Of a stretch of DNA of 64,000 nucleotides, positions 1-9,321 are shown in pieces. The DNA is from CAXMNX01 sp964194845 (GTDB lineage Bacteria; Pseudomonadota; Alphaproteobacteria; Rhodobacterales; Rhodobacteraceae). How positions within the stretch are numbered: the first letter of the stretch is position 1; the number at the start of each line of letters is the position of its first letter. The notes beneath the pieces were generated by a model. It did not search any database, was not told the DNA's origin, and saw only the letters and a program-made list of their open reading frames with translations. Made by a program: the position numbers and the translations under genes. The DNA lies in NCBI GenBank assembly GCA_964194845.1, contig CAXMNX010000014.1, forward strand, positions 11,498-75,497, read 5' to 3'.

Positions 1-367
1 TTGCGATCAGCTCCTGCACCGCCGGAAAAGCGCGTTTACAAAAGCTGCATCGATAGTCCAGAAATTCAACGATTGTGACGTCGCCATCGGGGTTGCCGTC
101 AACATAGCTATAGCCGTCGTTGAAAATATCCTCGCGGTTGTCTTCCAGCATCGCGACTTCCGCGTGCTGGGCGTCCTGATTGCGGCGCTCCTCAAGGACG
201 GCGATGGCCTCCATCAGAACTTCGGGGCTTTCAAGAAGATACGCGCGTATTTCCGACCGAAACGCTTCGCGCTCGGCATCTGTCATCGCGTCAATATCCA
301 GGGCCGCCGCAGGCACCGCCGCAAACAAACCCATGATTCCGATCAAAATAGACAAACGACGCATCAT
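1..367 (-). CDS. DsbA-family thioredoxin-like periplasmic protein (C-terminus outside window)
   Basis: Thiol-disulfide oxidoreductase of the DsbA/Com1 type, expected to act in the periplasm. The reading frame begins at a double ATG (365-367 and 362-364) behind a GGAG ribosome site and runs off the left edge, so only about 122 residues are visible. They comprise a signal peptide (MMRRLSILIGIMGLFAAVPA), an acidic helical N-terminal region, and then the start of a thioredoxin fold with VTIVEFLDYRC and the active-site motif CSFC. The CxxC dipeptide SF differs from the PH of E. coli DsbA and is common in alphaproteobacterial Com1-like proteins. Its partner and direction of electron flow cannot be told from this part. 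It is transcribed divergently from the aminotransferase gene at 507. Confidence 0.85.
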   Translation of the reverse strand, partial: MMRRLSILIGIMGLFAAVPAAALDIDAMTDAEREAFRSEIRAYLLESPEVLMEAIAVLEERRNQDAQHAEVAMLEDNREDIFNDGYSYVDGNPDGDVTIVEFLDYRCSFCKRAFPAVQELIA

Positions 368-506
368 CACGCTCCAAATTACTTCAGCGGCCATCATCGC
401 GCGCAATACGGCGAAAGCAAGAACATCACCAAGAATTGTAGTGCGCCGGGGCATTGAAGTCACGCGCCGCGAGCGGCAGTGAAAGTGAACGTTCAGGAGG
501 TTCAGG

Positions 507-1649
507 ATGCGCTTGTCGAAGAGATCCAAGGTTGATCCTTTCATCGTTATGGATGTGATGGAAGCCGCCGCGCGGGCAGAGGCCACCGGTCGCCGCATTA
601 TCCATATGGAAGTTGGTCAACCGGGCACGCCAGCACCGCTGGGCGCACGCGAAGCACTGTCAAAGGCAATGGGGGCGGGGGCCTTGGGCTACACCGTCGC
701 CCTTGGCATTCCCGAATTGCGTGCAAGGATCGCAAAACACTATGGCGACACTTATAGCGTCGATCTGTCGCCGTCGCGAGTCGTCGTAACTTCCGGTTCT
801 TCAGCCGGATTTATTCTTGCATTCACGGCACTTTTCGACGCCGGTGATCGCGTCGCACTTGGCGCACCAGGATACCCGTCCTACCGGCAGATACTATCCG
901 CACTCAGCCTTCAACCCGTCGACATCGAGACGCAAGCGGAAGACAGATTTCAGCCCATTGCTTGGGCATTGCCGGATGACATTCGGGGTCTGATCGTGGC
1001 CTCACCGGCAAATCCGTCCGGCACGATGCTCGACAGATCGGCACTTGGTTCATTGATGGCAGCGGCTAAAGACAGGGCGGCGGCCTTCGTCTCGGACGAG
1101 ATTTACCACGGCATCGAATATGACCGAAATGCAGTCACCGCGCTTGAGATCAGCGAGGACGCCTATGTGATCAATTCATTTTCCAAGTATTTCTCTATGA
1201 CCGGCTGGCGGGTTGGCTGGATGGTTGTGCCGGAAGCCCACGTTCGCACGATCGAACGGCTTGCGCAGAATATGTTCATCTGCGCGCCGCACGCCAGCCA
1301 GATCGCCGCACTTGCCGCGATGGATTGTCGGGATGAACTTGAAGCCAACGTCGCGGTTTACACAAAAAACCGCGCGCTCATGCTTAAGGGATTGCCCGCC
1401 GCCGAGATCCAAAACGTCGCGCCGCCTGATGGCGCATTCTATGTTTACGCGGACGTTTCCGAATTCACCGATGACGCCCACGCAATGTCGCGCGATATTC
1501 TTGATAAAGCCGGCGTTGCGGTGACGCCGGGGCTCGACTTTGACAAGGCCAGGGGGCACCGAACGCTCAGGTTCTCCTATGCGCGGTCCACCGAAGACAT
1601 CAAAGAGGGTCTGCTCAGGCTGAAAGAATACATGCGGTCGCGAAGCTGA
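507..1649 (+). CDS. Class I/II pyridoxal-phosphate aminotransferase
   Basis: Cytosolic PLP-dependent aminotransferase of fold type I, 380 residues, a normal length for the family. Visible signatures are N169 in SPANPSG, D197 and Y200 in SDEIY, the Schiff-base lysine K227 in SFSKYFSMTGWRVGW, and a C-terminal arginine in LRFSYARS that should bind the substrate carboxylate. The ATG at 507 has an AGGAGG site about 7 bases upstream, so the start is secure. The sequence resembles aspartate/aromatic or MalY-like aminotransferases used in amino-acid metabolism, but the donor and acceptor cannot be read from sequence. It lies alone between the divergent DsbA-like gene and the amidase gene. Confidence 0.9.
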   Translation: MRLSKRSKVDPFIVMDVMEAAARAEATGRRIIHMEVGQPGTPAPLGAREALSKAMGAGALGYTVALGIPELRARIAKHYGDTYSVDLSPSRVVVTSGSSAGFILAFTALFDAGDRVALGAPGYPSYRQILSALSLQPVDIETQAEDRFQPIAWALPDDIRGLIVASPANPSGTMLDRSALGSLMAAAKDRAAAFVSDEIYHGIEYDRNAVTALEISEDAYVINSFSKYFSMTGWRVGWMVVPEAHVRTIERLAQNMFICAPHASQIAALAAMDCRDELEANVAVYTKNRALMLKGLPAAEIQNVAPPDGAFYVYADVSEFTDDAHAMSRDILDKAGVAVTPGLDFDKARGHRTLRFSYARSTEDIKEGLLRLKEYMRSRS

Positions 1650-1719
1650 ACTTCGGAGAATCCGTTGGCCCCCGTGTCGGGGCTGCTGTAGGCTGTGGTC
1701 AAAAGAAAAGATCGAGGCA

Positions 1720-2922
1720 ATGTCGAGACCCCTTATATTGGTGTGCGTCGCAGTGGCGGCGCTGTTTACTGTCGCCGCGCAGGTGATGGCCGAAAGTCAT
1801 GAGCGCGTGATCGCACGACTTTCGGGCGAAGGTGCTGTATTTTCTGACGAAGGAGCGCATGTCGAATTAACCATCGGATTGACCCAGCCGTTGCCATGGC
1901 GGGTCTATACGTTGGACCGCCCAGCGCGGCTTGTCGTTGAATTTTCAGAACTTCTTTGGGACATAAAGCCCAAAGCCAACTCAAGCAGTATCGCAAAGCT
2001 TGATGTCGGGCACCACCGCCCGGGGTGGTCCAGCCTTGTCGCCGTATTGCGGGAACCGTTGATTGTTGACACGGCGGAAATGTCCGCGAACGGCGACATC
2101 ACGCAGTTAAAAATCAGATTGCTGGCGGCTTCTGCCGGCGTGTTCCGCAAGACTGTGCTGGTTGAACCCCGGGGCGGCGAGCCTTTCCTGCCCTCAAAAC
2201 TCAGAAATGACGGCCGCCTGCGGGTTGCAATTGACCCAGGCCACGGCGGCATAGACCCCGGCGCGGAAGTGAGCGAACTGGTCGAGGCGGCGGTGATGCT
2301 TCGGTTTGCGCGCCAGCTTAAGGAAACCCTGCTCAGAAGCGGTCGGTTCGATGTCGTTCTGACCCGCGATGACGATGAATTCGTCCCGCTTGAAGAACGC
2401 ATGACGCTGGCCCGGGCTGCCGGGGCGGACGTTTTTCTGTCACTTCACGCCGACGCGCTCGAGCCCGACGCAGGCTCGGCGTCGGGCATGGCAGTCTATA
2501 CGCTTTCGGAAGATGTCACCGACGTGGCCGCACTTCGACTGGCAGAACGCCATGCGCCAGACGATATCCTTGCAGGCGTCGATCTTGGGCCCGCCGAGGA
2601 CGACATCACAATCGCACTTCTGGACCTCGCGCGCCGGGAAACCACACCGCGATCCCAGGCGCTGGCCGTTGCTTTGGTCGAAGGTTTTGCGATGAAATCA
2701 CTGGCCATCAACTCAAAACCCCACCGCCACGGCGCGTTCGCGGTCTTAAAAGCCGCCGAAATGCCCTCGGCCCTAATTGAACTGGGGTTTCTGTCCAGCG
2801 CCAAGGACCGGAAACGCCTCGCATCAGAAAATTGGTCCGCCGATGCGGCCGACGCAATCCGGCTGGCCCTTGAACTTTGGGCTGACGTTGATTTTCTCAT
2901 AGAACAGGAATTGCGTCGTTGA
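1720..2922 (+). CDS. N-acetylmuramoyl-L-alanine amidase (AMIN + Amidase_3, AmiC type)
   Basis: Periplasmic zinc amidase that removes stem peptides from septal peptidoglycan during cell separation. It has a signal peptide (residues 1-24, ending QVMA), an AMIN domain (about 30-145) that in this family targets the protein to the division site, and an Amidase_3 domain from about 165 to the end. Metal and catalytic motifs are visible: H175 in IDPGHGG, a glutamate in SELVEAAVML, the histidine in FLSLHADA, and the catalytic glutamate in ALIELGFLS. A helix insertion around ADEDD-like acidic residues is consistent with autoinhibited AmiA/B/C enzymes. The next gene, PBP1A, works on the same polymer; the two are often adjacent in alphaproteobacteria. 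Confidence 0.93.
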   Translation: MSRPLILVCVAVAALFTVAAQVMAESHERVIARLSGEGAVFSDEGAHVELTIGLTQPLPWRVYTLDRPARLVVEFSELLWDIKPKANSSSIAKLDVGHHRPGWSSLVAVLREPLIVDTAEMSANGDITQLKIRLLAASAGVFRKTVLVEPRGGEPFLPSKLRNDGRLRVAIDPGHGGIDPGAEVSELVEAAVMLRFARQLKETLLRSGRFDVVLTRDDDEFVPLEERMTLARAAGADVFLSLHADALEPDAGSASGMAVYTLSEDVTDVAALRLAERHAPDDILAGVDLGPAEDDITIALLDLARRETTPRSQALAVALVEGFAMKSLAINSKPHRHGAFAVLKAAEMPSALIELGFLSSAKDRKRLASENWSADAADAIRLALELWADVDFLIEQELRR

Positions 2923-3042
2923 ACAATGATGGCTCAGCCGCGGTTTTGCCGTCTGGCTGGTTCCAGCCGACATGGCGCAACAGCGATTTTGACCCTGCCT
3001 GGGCCAGCCGATATATGAAGATCAACGAGTGAGAGCAAATCT

Positions 3043-5571
3043 GTGACCCGGTTCATTTTTTCCTTCTTCGGCTCAATATTCAGCAATCTCACGCTGGGCC
3101 TGGTCATGGCCGCAGTGACCATCGGCGCGGTCTTCTGGGTTTTCGGCCAGGATTTGCCGGATCACGAGCGTCTGGCCAATTACCTGCCGCCGACGATCAG
3201 CCGGATCTATTCCACCGAAGGCCGGATCATCGACGAATTCGCCGAAGAACGCCGCATTTACGCGCCCGCCGAGGAAATCCCCGATCTGGTCAAGCACGCC
3301 TTCATCTCGGCAGAGGACAAGAATTTCTACCTTCATCAGGGCTTCGACCTCAGGGGCATCGCGGCGGCAATCTACGAAGCGATTGAAAGCCGCGGCGCGT
3401 CGATCAGGGGTGCCTCCACAATCCCGCAGCAGGTGGCGAAGATCAGCTTCCTTGGCGGTGAACGCACCGTTGATCGAAAGCTGAAAGAGATTATTCTCGC
3501 CAACCGGATGGTCAATTCGCTCGATCGCGAAAAAATTCTCGAAATCTATCTCAACGAGATCGACCTTGGTTTCCGTTCGTTTGGCGTCGCCGCTGCCGCG
3601 CAGAGCTATTTCAACAAAACTCTGGCAGAGCTTCAGCCGCAGGACGCCGCATACCTCGCTGCCTTGCCGAAAGCGCCCTACGATTATCATCCCGTATTGC
3701 AGCAGGAACGCGCGATCGAGCGGCGTAATTTCGTTCTGCGCGAGATGCGTCAGAACGGCTACCTAAGCGAGGCCGAATACGAGACCGCACGGGTCGCGCC
3801 GCTGTTGACCGTTCAGGCAGGCGATTTTGACGCGTTCCGAAAGCAGCTTCCGCCGCGCGATTACTTTACGGATGAGATTCGGCGGCAACTTAGCCGCGAT
3901 TTTGGCGACACCGGTTTCAAAAGTGCCGGTCTGACCGTCCGCGCAACCGTCGACCCGGATATGCAGGCAATTGCAGCGAAGGCGCTCCGCGATGCCTTGG
4001 AAAAATACGACCGCGCCACCGGCGAATGGCGTGGAACCGGCGTCAGCCTCGATCCCGAAAGTCTGACCGGCGAGATTGAAGGCCAGGCCGCCTGGCGCGC
4101 GGCGCTGTCCGGGGCCAGCGTCTCGCGCGATGTGCCGGACTGGTTTCCCGCTGTGGTGATCGAGGTTGGCGGCAGTTCGGCCCGCATCGGCGTCGAAGGC
4201 TTTGCGGACGGAACCGACGGGCATTGGATAACACCGGATGATCTTGGCTGGATCCGGGGTGCGCGCCGCGCTGCCGATATTCTGGGTGTCGGCGATGTCA
4301 TCCATGCTCGCCATGATGGCGGGTCGGAACAGGATCCGGTCTTCTCGCTCAGGCAAATACCCGAAGTGCAGGGTGCTTTTATGGCGATGGACGTGAACAA
4401 TGGCCGCGTCATCGCGATGCAGGGCGGGTTTTCTTATCAGCACTCGGTTTTCAATCGCGCAACGCAAGCCACGCGGCAGCCGGGGTCGTCGTTCAAACCC
4501 TTTGTCTATGCAGCCGCGCTCGACAGCGGCTTCACGCCCGCGACGATCATCATTGATGCGCCAATTGAGGTGGATGTCGGTGGTGGCCGGGTCTGGCGAC
4601 CGCGGAATGCGTCAAACCAGTTCTATGGGCCAACGCCACTCAGAACGGGAATTGAGCGGTCAAGAAACCTGATGACCGTTCGGCTGGCCGAAGAGGTCGG
4701 TATGCGCGTTGTCGCGGCCTACGCCGAACGCTTTGGGGTTTACGACCGGATGCAGCCCTACCTCGCCAACGCCCTTGGCAGCCAGGAAACCACGTTGTTT
4801 CGCATGGTCGCGGCCTATTCGATGTTCGCCAACGGTGGCGAGCGTGTTCAGCCGACGCTGGTTGACCGGGTCCAGGATCGCTGGGGAACAACGGTCTATC
4901 GCCATGACGAGCGTATTTGCGACAATTGCGACCAGCCAGAGCTTGCCGCCGGAAAACTGCCTGCCATCACGTCTGACCGGCGCCGTGTGATGAACGGCAT
5001 TACCGCCTATCAGCTTACGTCGATGTTGCGAGGCGTCGTCGAGCGCGGCACAGCGTCGGGTGCTGTTCGCTTGCCAGTACCAACCGCGGGCAAGACCGGC
5101 ACCACCAACGACGCCAAGGATGTCTGGTTCGTCGGCTTCACATCGAACATCGCGGCTGGCTGCTATATTGGATACGATCTGCCAGAACCGCTTGGACGCG
5201 GTGCCTCGGGCGGCCGGATGTGTGGCCCGGTCTTTCAGCAGTTCATGACCGAAGCGGTCGAAAAATACGGCGGCGGCAGGTTCAAGATCCCACCCGGCGG
5301 GCGGTTCATCAAGATTGACCGGTTTAACGGCGCGCGGCTTCCCGATGATGCGTTCGGCGAACATGTGGTGGCCGAATATTTTCGCGAAGGCGAACAGCCG
5401 ATTTTCGGTATCACCTTCGATGGCGGCTTCGCGATGGGCGCGAACCTGCCGTTGTTCACTGACGCCGAACTTGGTCGCAACACGCAACGCATCGACCCGC
5501 AAACCGGGCAGACTATCATCTTGCCCGATCAGGCGACTGCGGGTGAAATTTCTTCTGGTGGTCTGTATTAG
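3043..5571 (+). CDS. mrcA: Penicillin-binding protein 1A, bifunctional peptidoglycan synthase
   Basis: Inner-membrane class A PBP that polymerises lipid II and cross-links the glycan strands. The 842 residues read as one N-terminal membrane helix (about 5-36), a GT51 glycosyltransferase with catalytic E91 in EDKNFYLHQGFD and the GASTIPQQ motif (123-130), an OB-like insert (about 300-430), and a transpeptidase with SxxK at 482-485 (QPGSSFKPF), SRN in ERSRNL, and KTGT in TAGKTGTTND. All catalytic motifs are present. The start is a GTG; no upstream ATG fits. The gene follows the amidase by 120 bases and probably shares its role in cell-wall growth. Full length for the family. Confidence 0.96.
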   Translation: MTRFIFSFFGSIFSNLTLGLVMAAVTIGAVFWVFGQDLPDHERLANYLPPTISRIYSTEGRIIDEFAEERRIYAPAEEIPDLVKHAFISAEDKNFYLHQGFDLRGIAAAIYEAIESRGASIRGASTIPQQVAKISFLGGERTVDRKLKEIILANRMVNSLDREKILEIYLNEIDLGFRSFGVAAAAQSYFNKTLAELQPQDAAYLAALPKAPYDYHPVLQQERAIERRNFVLREMRQNGYLSEAEYETARVAPLLTVQAGDFDAFRKQLPPRDYFTDEIRRQLSRDFGDTGFKSAGLTVRATVDPDMQAIAAKALRDALEKYDRATGEWRGTGVSLDPESLTGEIEGQAAWRAALSGASVSRDVPDWFPAVVIEVGGSSARIGVEGFADGTDGHWITPDDLGWIRGARRAADILGVGDVIHARHDGGSEQDPVFSLRQIPEVQGAFMAMDVNNGRVIAMQGGFSYQHSVFNRATQATRQPGSSFKPFVYAAALDSGFTPATIIIDAPIEVDVGGGRVWRPRNASNQFYGPTPLRTGIERSRNLMTVRLAEEVGMRVVAAYAERFGVYDRMQPYLANALGSQETTLFRMVAAYSMFANGGERVQPTLVDRVQDRWGTTVYRHDERICDNCDQPELAAGKLPAITSDRRRVMNGITAYQLTSMLRGVVERGTASGAVRLPVPTAGKTGTTNDAKDVWFVGFTSNIAAGCYIGYDLPEPLGRGASGGRMCGPVFQQFMTEAVEKYGGGRFKIPPGGRFIKIDRFNGARLPDDAFGEHVVAEYFREGEQPIFGITFDGGFAMGANLPLFTDAELGRNTQRIDPQTGQTIILPDQATAGEISSGGLY

Positions 5572-5575
5572 CCAG

Positions 5576-6190
5576 ATGGAAAACGAGGCCAGCCGCCGCC
5601 AGCAGAAAAGCGCGATGGCGCATACGCGGCTTGAGCTGGCCCATACGCAAAACTGCGCACTGCTGCCTGACCGTCTGCACTTGCTGGACCGATTGCCAAA
5701 GGGCGCCAAAGTTGCCGAAATTGGCGTCGGTTTTGGTGATTTTTCGCAAGAAATACTTGCACGATGCGTGCCCGAAAAACTCTTTCTCATCGACGCCTGG
5801 GACTCGCCCCGATACCGCGACGGTATTGAAACGATTAAGCAGGCGCTCGCTGAAAATATCGAAAACGGCAAGGTTGAAGTCCGTCGCGGCCCCTCTATCG
5901 AGATATTATGCGCGATGCCTTCCGGCTCGTTTGACTGGGCCTATATCGACACCAATCACACCTATGAAACGACGCTGGAAGAGCTTCAGTTGTGCGACGG
6001 TATCGTCGGCGATGCGGGGCGAGTATCCGGTCATGACTTTTGCACCGGCAACATCGTGCGCCCCGTGATTTATGGCGTTGTCGAGGCCGTAACCAAGTTC
6101 TGCAAGGATTGTGACTGGCAGTTCGAATTTCTGACCGCCGAAAGCAACGGTCACTTCTCATTTTGTCTGAAACGACTGCGCCGGGCTTAG
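5576..6190 (+). CDS. Class I SAM-dependent methyltransferase (Methyltransf_24-like)
   Basis: About 204 residues if started at the ATG 5 bases after the PBP1A stop; the open frame extends further back only inside the PBP1A gene. The SAM-binding loop is visible as VAEIGVGFGDFSQ, followed by an acidic residue in LIDAWD, and the later motif YIDTNHTYETTLEEL matches the Methyltransf_24 family, whose members methylate small molecules or sugars. The loop SGHDF after GRV fits the same family. The substrate is unknown. Tight spacing suggests translational coupling with PBP1A, but the ribosome site is weak, and a start at the next ATG (about 12 codons later) cannot be excluded. Confidence 0.75.
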   Translation: MENEASRRQQKSAMAHTRLELAHTQNCALLPDRLHLLDRLPKGAKVAEIGVGFGDFSQEILARCVPEKLFLIDAWDSPRYRDGIETIKQALAENIENGKVEVRRGPSIEILCAMPSGSFDWAYIDTNHTYETTLEELQLCDGIVGDAGRVSGHDFCTGNIVRPVIYGVVEAVTKFCKDCDWQFEFLTAESNGHFSFCLKRLRRA

Positions 6191-6305
6191 CGCGCGATGC
6201 CGCCGCCGGTCATTTGCGGCGAAATCTTGAAAAAATTTAGGCAAAAATAAGTCAACGTCCTAAAATAGTCCCCGGTTACCGAGTTCAAGAATTTGGTGTG
6301 GGGTT

Positions 6306-8009
6306 ATGAGTATATTTTTCTCTTTAGATACTGGCGTTTCTGCCTATTCTAATTCTGACGATCCGCTTTCACTGCTCGCCTTTGGTGCCCGATACTCAAG
6401 CTATCGAAACGTTGATCGTTTCCTGGATCAAACCGATGATGCCAATCTGGGGCTGATTGTTTGGCCAGGCGGAACACTCGCGGAAACTCGCGATGACCGC
6501 TACGGGTTCGAGTTCGACGGGCTTTACAATCCCGACACCGGCAAACCGACACTCACCGAAATGATGCAGATCGCAATCGACGAAGGCGCGGCACTGTCGA
6601 TCGTATTACCGACGGCCCGCTATGCAGATGATCCGGACGGGCTGGTCACAGAGTTGTGCGCCTTTCTTATGGATTTGCTTGCCGGTGATCTGGGTCCGCT
6701 GCCCGATACGCTGATCTTCGAGATCGGCAGCGAATACTACGCAAATTTCTCGGACGGCGCTTCGGGAAGTGCGGCGACGCAATATGGTTCCATCGCCGAA
6801 TTGATGGTGTCCGAAATTTCAGCTGCACTCGGCGATCCCGCGATCAATCTTGTGGAAGCCGACATCGACATCGCCGTGCAGGCCGGCAAGACCCTGGAAG
6901 ACGATGCGGCGATCCGGGCAGAACTTTCGGCCGAGACAATTCAAGACACCGACATGGTGATCCACCACCGTTTTGCATATTCCGCCGAAGGCATCGACCC
7001 GCGCATCGCCGACCTTGAACTGATACTGGATGCCTGGGCCAATGATGCAAACGCAGTCGAGCCTGATTTGTTTGTGTCGGCCTGGAACACCGTCACACTG
7101 ACCCGCGCGGGCGTGCTTCAGGATTACATCGCTGAAGAAGCGCAAGCAGGAAACCAAATCACAGCCGAAGACGTCGATCTTGAAGGACGAACGACGACCG
7201 CGTTCGAGACCTACTGGCAATCACGGCTCGACGAAGTGTCGTATGGCCAGGAACACGCGGCTTACACGCTTGAAAGCTTCGCCAGCTATGCCGAGGCCGG
7301 CATGGATGCCGGGGCAATCTATGGCGTCGACCTGATCCATCCCGGCCGCCTGAGTTTCATGGGTGACGACCAGACGAACTACGACTTTGCTGGCGCCGAG
7401 ATGATGAAGATGATCTACGAAAGCGTCGGCGACACCCATGTTCTGTCAAGCAGCGGGGATTATTCGCGGGACGATCCCGTTACTGCTTATGCATTTGAAA
7501 ACGACGACAAACTGATCGTATTTCTATCGTCAGGTGCCGCTGCCGCAGGCGACGTTGAATTGCAGATCGACGGATTTGGCGACACCTACATAGGTGTCTG
7601 GGGCGACCGGTTGACGTCCGAGACGCTGGACGACTGGATGACGATCTTCGCAGTTCCAGACAATCCTGATGTCGACGAGGCCGCGGAGGCTGAAACCTAT
7701 GCCATCGGCGTCCGCGAGGCCGCCGGCGTCGAACAACAGGGCGACACAGTGACAGTGGCATTGAACGAGCCGTTTGAAGTGGTTCGTCTGGCGTTTGCCA
7801 AAACCGAAGCCGGCGCGGCCGAGATCGCGTCTTGGTCGGACGGCGCGGAACTTGATCTTGATCTGCCGATGATTCCGCCAGTTACCGGCACGGATGATGG
7901 CATGGATGATGAAGGCGACGGCACCATTGACGATTTCGCGATGGTCGCCGAAGCGGCATCAATGGGGGGTGGCGGAATATTCCTGCTGCTCTTGTTGCTT
8001 CTGGTCTGA
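6306..8009 (+). CDS. Acidic glycosidase-like protein with C-terminal Gly4-Leu tail
   Basis: 567 residues, strongly acidic, without an N-terminal signal peptide. The fold looks like a TIM-barrel glycoside hydrolase of the arabinofuranosidase/GH39-like group. IVWPGGTLAETR (51-62) resembles the conserved WPGG strand, and FEIGSEYYANF (139-149) aligns with the EIGNE acid/base motif, putting a candidate catalytic glutamate at E143. A second nucleophile glutamate is not obvious. Related Rhodobacterales proteins carry calcium-binding RTX repeats for type I secretion; none are visible here. Instead the protein ends MGGGGIFLLLLLLLV (553-567), a hydrophobic segment with no basic tail. A GGGG-like ribosome site precedes the ATG. 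Function is inferred only; substrate and location are unknown. Confidence 0.7.
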   Translation: MSIFFSLDTGVSAYSNSDDPLSLLAFGARYSSYRNVDRFLDQTDDANLGLIVWPGGTLAETRDDRYGFEFDGLYNPDTGKPTLTEMMQIAIDEGAALSIVLPTARYADDPDGLVTELCAFLMDLLAGDLGPLPDTLIFEIGSEYYANFSDGASGSAATQYGSIAELMVSEISAALGDPAINLVEADIDIAVQAGKTLEDDAAIRAELSAETIQDTDMVIHHRFAYSAEGIDPRIADLELILDAWANDANAVEPDLFVSAWNTVTLTRAGVLQDYIAEEAQAGNQITAEDVDLEGRTTTAFETYWQSRLDEVSYGQEHAAYTLESFASYAEAGMDAGAIYGVDLIHPGRLSFMGDDQTNYDFAGAEMMKMIYESVGDTHVLSSSGDYSRDDPVTAYAFENDDKLIVFLSSGAAAAGDVELQIDGFGDTYIGVWGDRLTSETLDDWMTIFAVPDNPDVDEAAEAETYAIGVREAAGVEQQGDTVTVALNEPFEVVRLAFAKTEAGAAEIASWSDGAELDLDLPMIPPVTGTDDGMDDEGDGTIDDFAMVAEAASMGGGGIFLLLLLLLV

Positions 8010-8089
8010 TCCATCCCAAAGGTCGCCTTGAAGCATACTCACGGCGTTGCTAGACCCGGGCCTGAATTACGTCCGTTCCGGAGAGGCCG

Positions 8090-9217
8090 ATGCGCGCCGA
8101 TGTCGAAAATCGAGTGGCCGCGATTGAAAAGTCGCTGAACCTGCTTGCCCAGCGGATGGATTGGGACACAGCTGCGCACCGGCTGGAAGAGTTCAACGCC
8201 ATGACCGAGGATCCAAAACTTTGGGATGACCCGGAAAAAGCGCAAATACTGATGCGCGACCGGCAGATGCTTGTTGACGCCATGGATCGCTACTCTGGGA
8301 TGAGCCAGGAACTTTCCGACAGCGTGGAACTCATCGAGCTGGGCGAAGCAGAAGCCGACGCTGATGTCGTGACCGAGGCCGAAGCCGCGATCGCAGCACT
8401 CCAAGACCGCGCCGCGCAGGCCGAACTTGAAGCGCTCCTCGACGGCGAAGCCGATGGCAACGACACATTTCTCGAGATCAATGCAGGTGCGGGTGGAACG
8501 GAATCCTGCGACTGGGCCTCGATGCTGGCGCGCATGTATGTCCGTTGGGCCGAACAACACGGCTATTCCGTTGAATTGCAGTCAGAAAGTTCTGGCGAAG
8601 AAGCTGGCATAAAATCTGCCGCCTACAAGATCAGTGGGCCGAACGCCTACGGCTGGCTGAAATCGGAATCCGGCGTTCACCGGCTGGTGCGGATCAGCCC
8701 CTATGACAGCGCGTCCCGGCGACACACCTCATTTTCGTCAGTCTGGGTCTATCCGGTCGTGGACGACAACATCGACATTGACATCAACCCAAGCGACATC
8801 CGCACCGACACCTATCGGTCATCGGGTGCGGGCGGGCAGCACGTCAACACCACAGACTCGGCCGTTCGCATGACCCATATTCCCACCGGCATCGTCGTCA
8901 CATCATCCGAGAAATCACAGCACCAGAACCGCGACATCGCGATGAAGGCGCTGAAATCCCGGCTCTACCAGATGGAACTGGAAAGGCGCACCGCCAGCAT
9001 CCAGGAAGCACACGAAAACAAGGGCGACGCAGGTTGGGGCAACCAGATCCGGTCGTACGTGCTTCAACCCTACCAGATGGTGAAGGACCTGCGGACAAAC
9101 TTCGAGACCAGCGACACCCAAGGCGTGCTTGATGGCGATCTGGATGGATTTATGGCCGCAACGCTTGCCCTAGGAGTGTCCGGCATGAAACGTGACGAAG
9201 CGCGGGCCGAAGACTAA
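8090..9217 (+). CDS. prfB: Peptide chain release factor 2
   Basis: Class I release factor that reads UGA and UAA stop codons and triggers peptidyl-tRNA hydrolysis on the ribosome. The 375 residues are collinear with RF2: the stop-codon recognition tripeptide is SPY at 203-205 (SPF in E. coli), and the catalytic GGQ is at 248-250 in SSGAGGQHVNTTDSAVR. The frame is continuous from the ATG at 8090, so the programmed +1 frameshift that controls prfB in E. coli is absent, as is usual in this class. No close operon partner: the upstream gene ends 80 bases away, and the downstream gene is convergent. Confidence 0.96.
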   Translation: MRADVENRVAAIEKSLNLLAQRMDWDTAAHRLEEFNAMTEDPKLWDDPEKAQILMRDRQMLVDAMDRYSGMSQELSDSVELIELGEAEADADVVTEAEAAIAALQDRAAQAELEALLDGEADGNDTFLEINAGAGGTESCDWASMLARMYVRWAEQHGYSVELQSESSGEEAGIKSAAYKISGPNAYGWLKSESGVHRLVRISPYDSASRRHTSFSSVWVYPVVDDNIDIDINPSDIRTDTYRSSGAGGQHVNTTDSAVRMTHIPTGIVVTSSEKSQHQNRDIAMKALKSRLYQMELERRTASIQEAHENKGDAGWGNQIRSYVLQPYQMVKDLRTNFETSDTQGVLDGDLDGFMAATLALGVSGMKRDEARAED

Positions 9218-9321
9218 CGGGTAAGCCCACGTTGGCGTTCAGTAATTCAGGAGCGAAATCAAAAGGGCCCGAATGCCACGCCGCAAACGAGCCCGATCAA
9301 TTACTCAGAAGTCGGTGACGG

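Noticed and set aside
4660..5871. 403-codon open frame on the minus strand
   Set aside because: Antisense to PBP1A with no recognisable domain; a shadow of GC-rich codon use.
8090..8180. Programmed frameshift site in prfB
   Set aside because: The frame is continuous and no CTT-TGA slip sequence is present near codon 25.
9218..9321. Imperfect GGGCCCG/CGAGCCC pairing between prfB and bactofilin genes
   Set aside because: One mismatch, a 17-base loop and no T-run; too weak for a terminator call.
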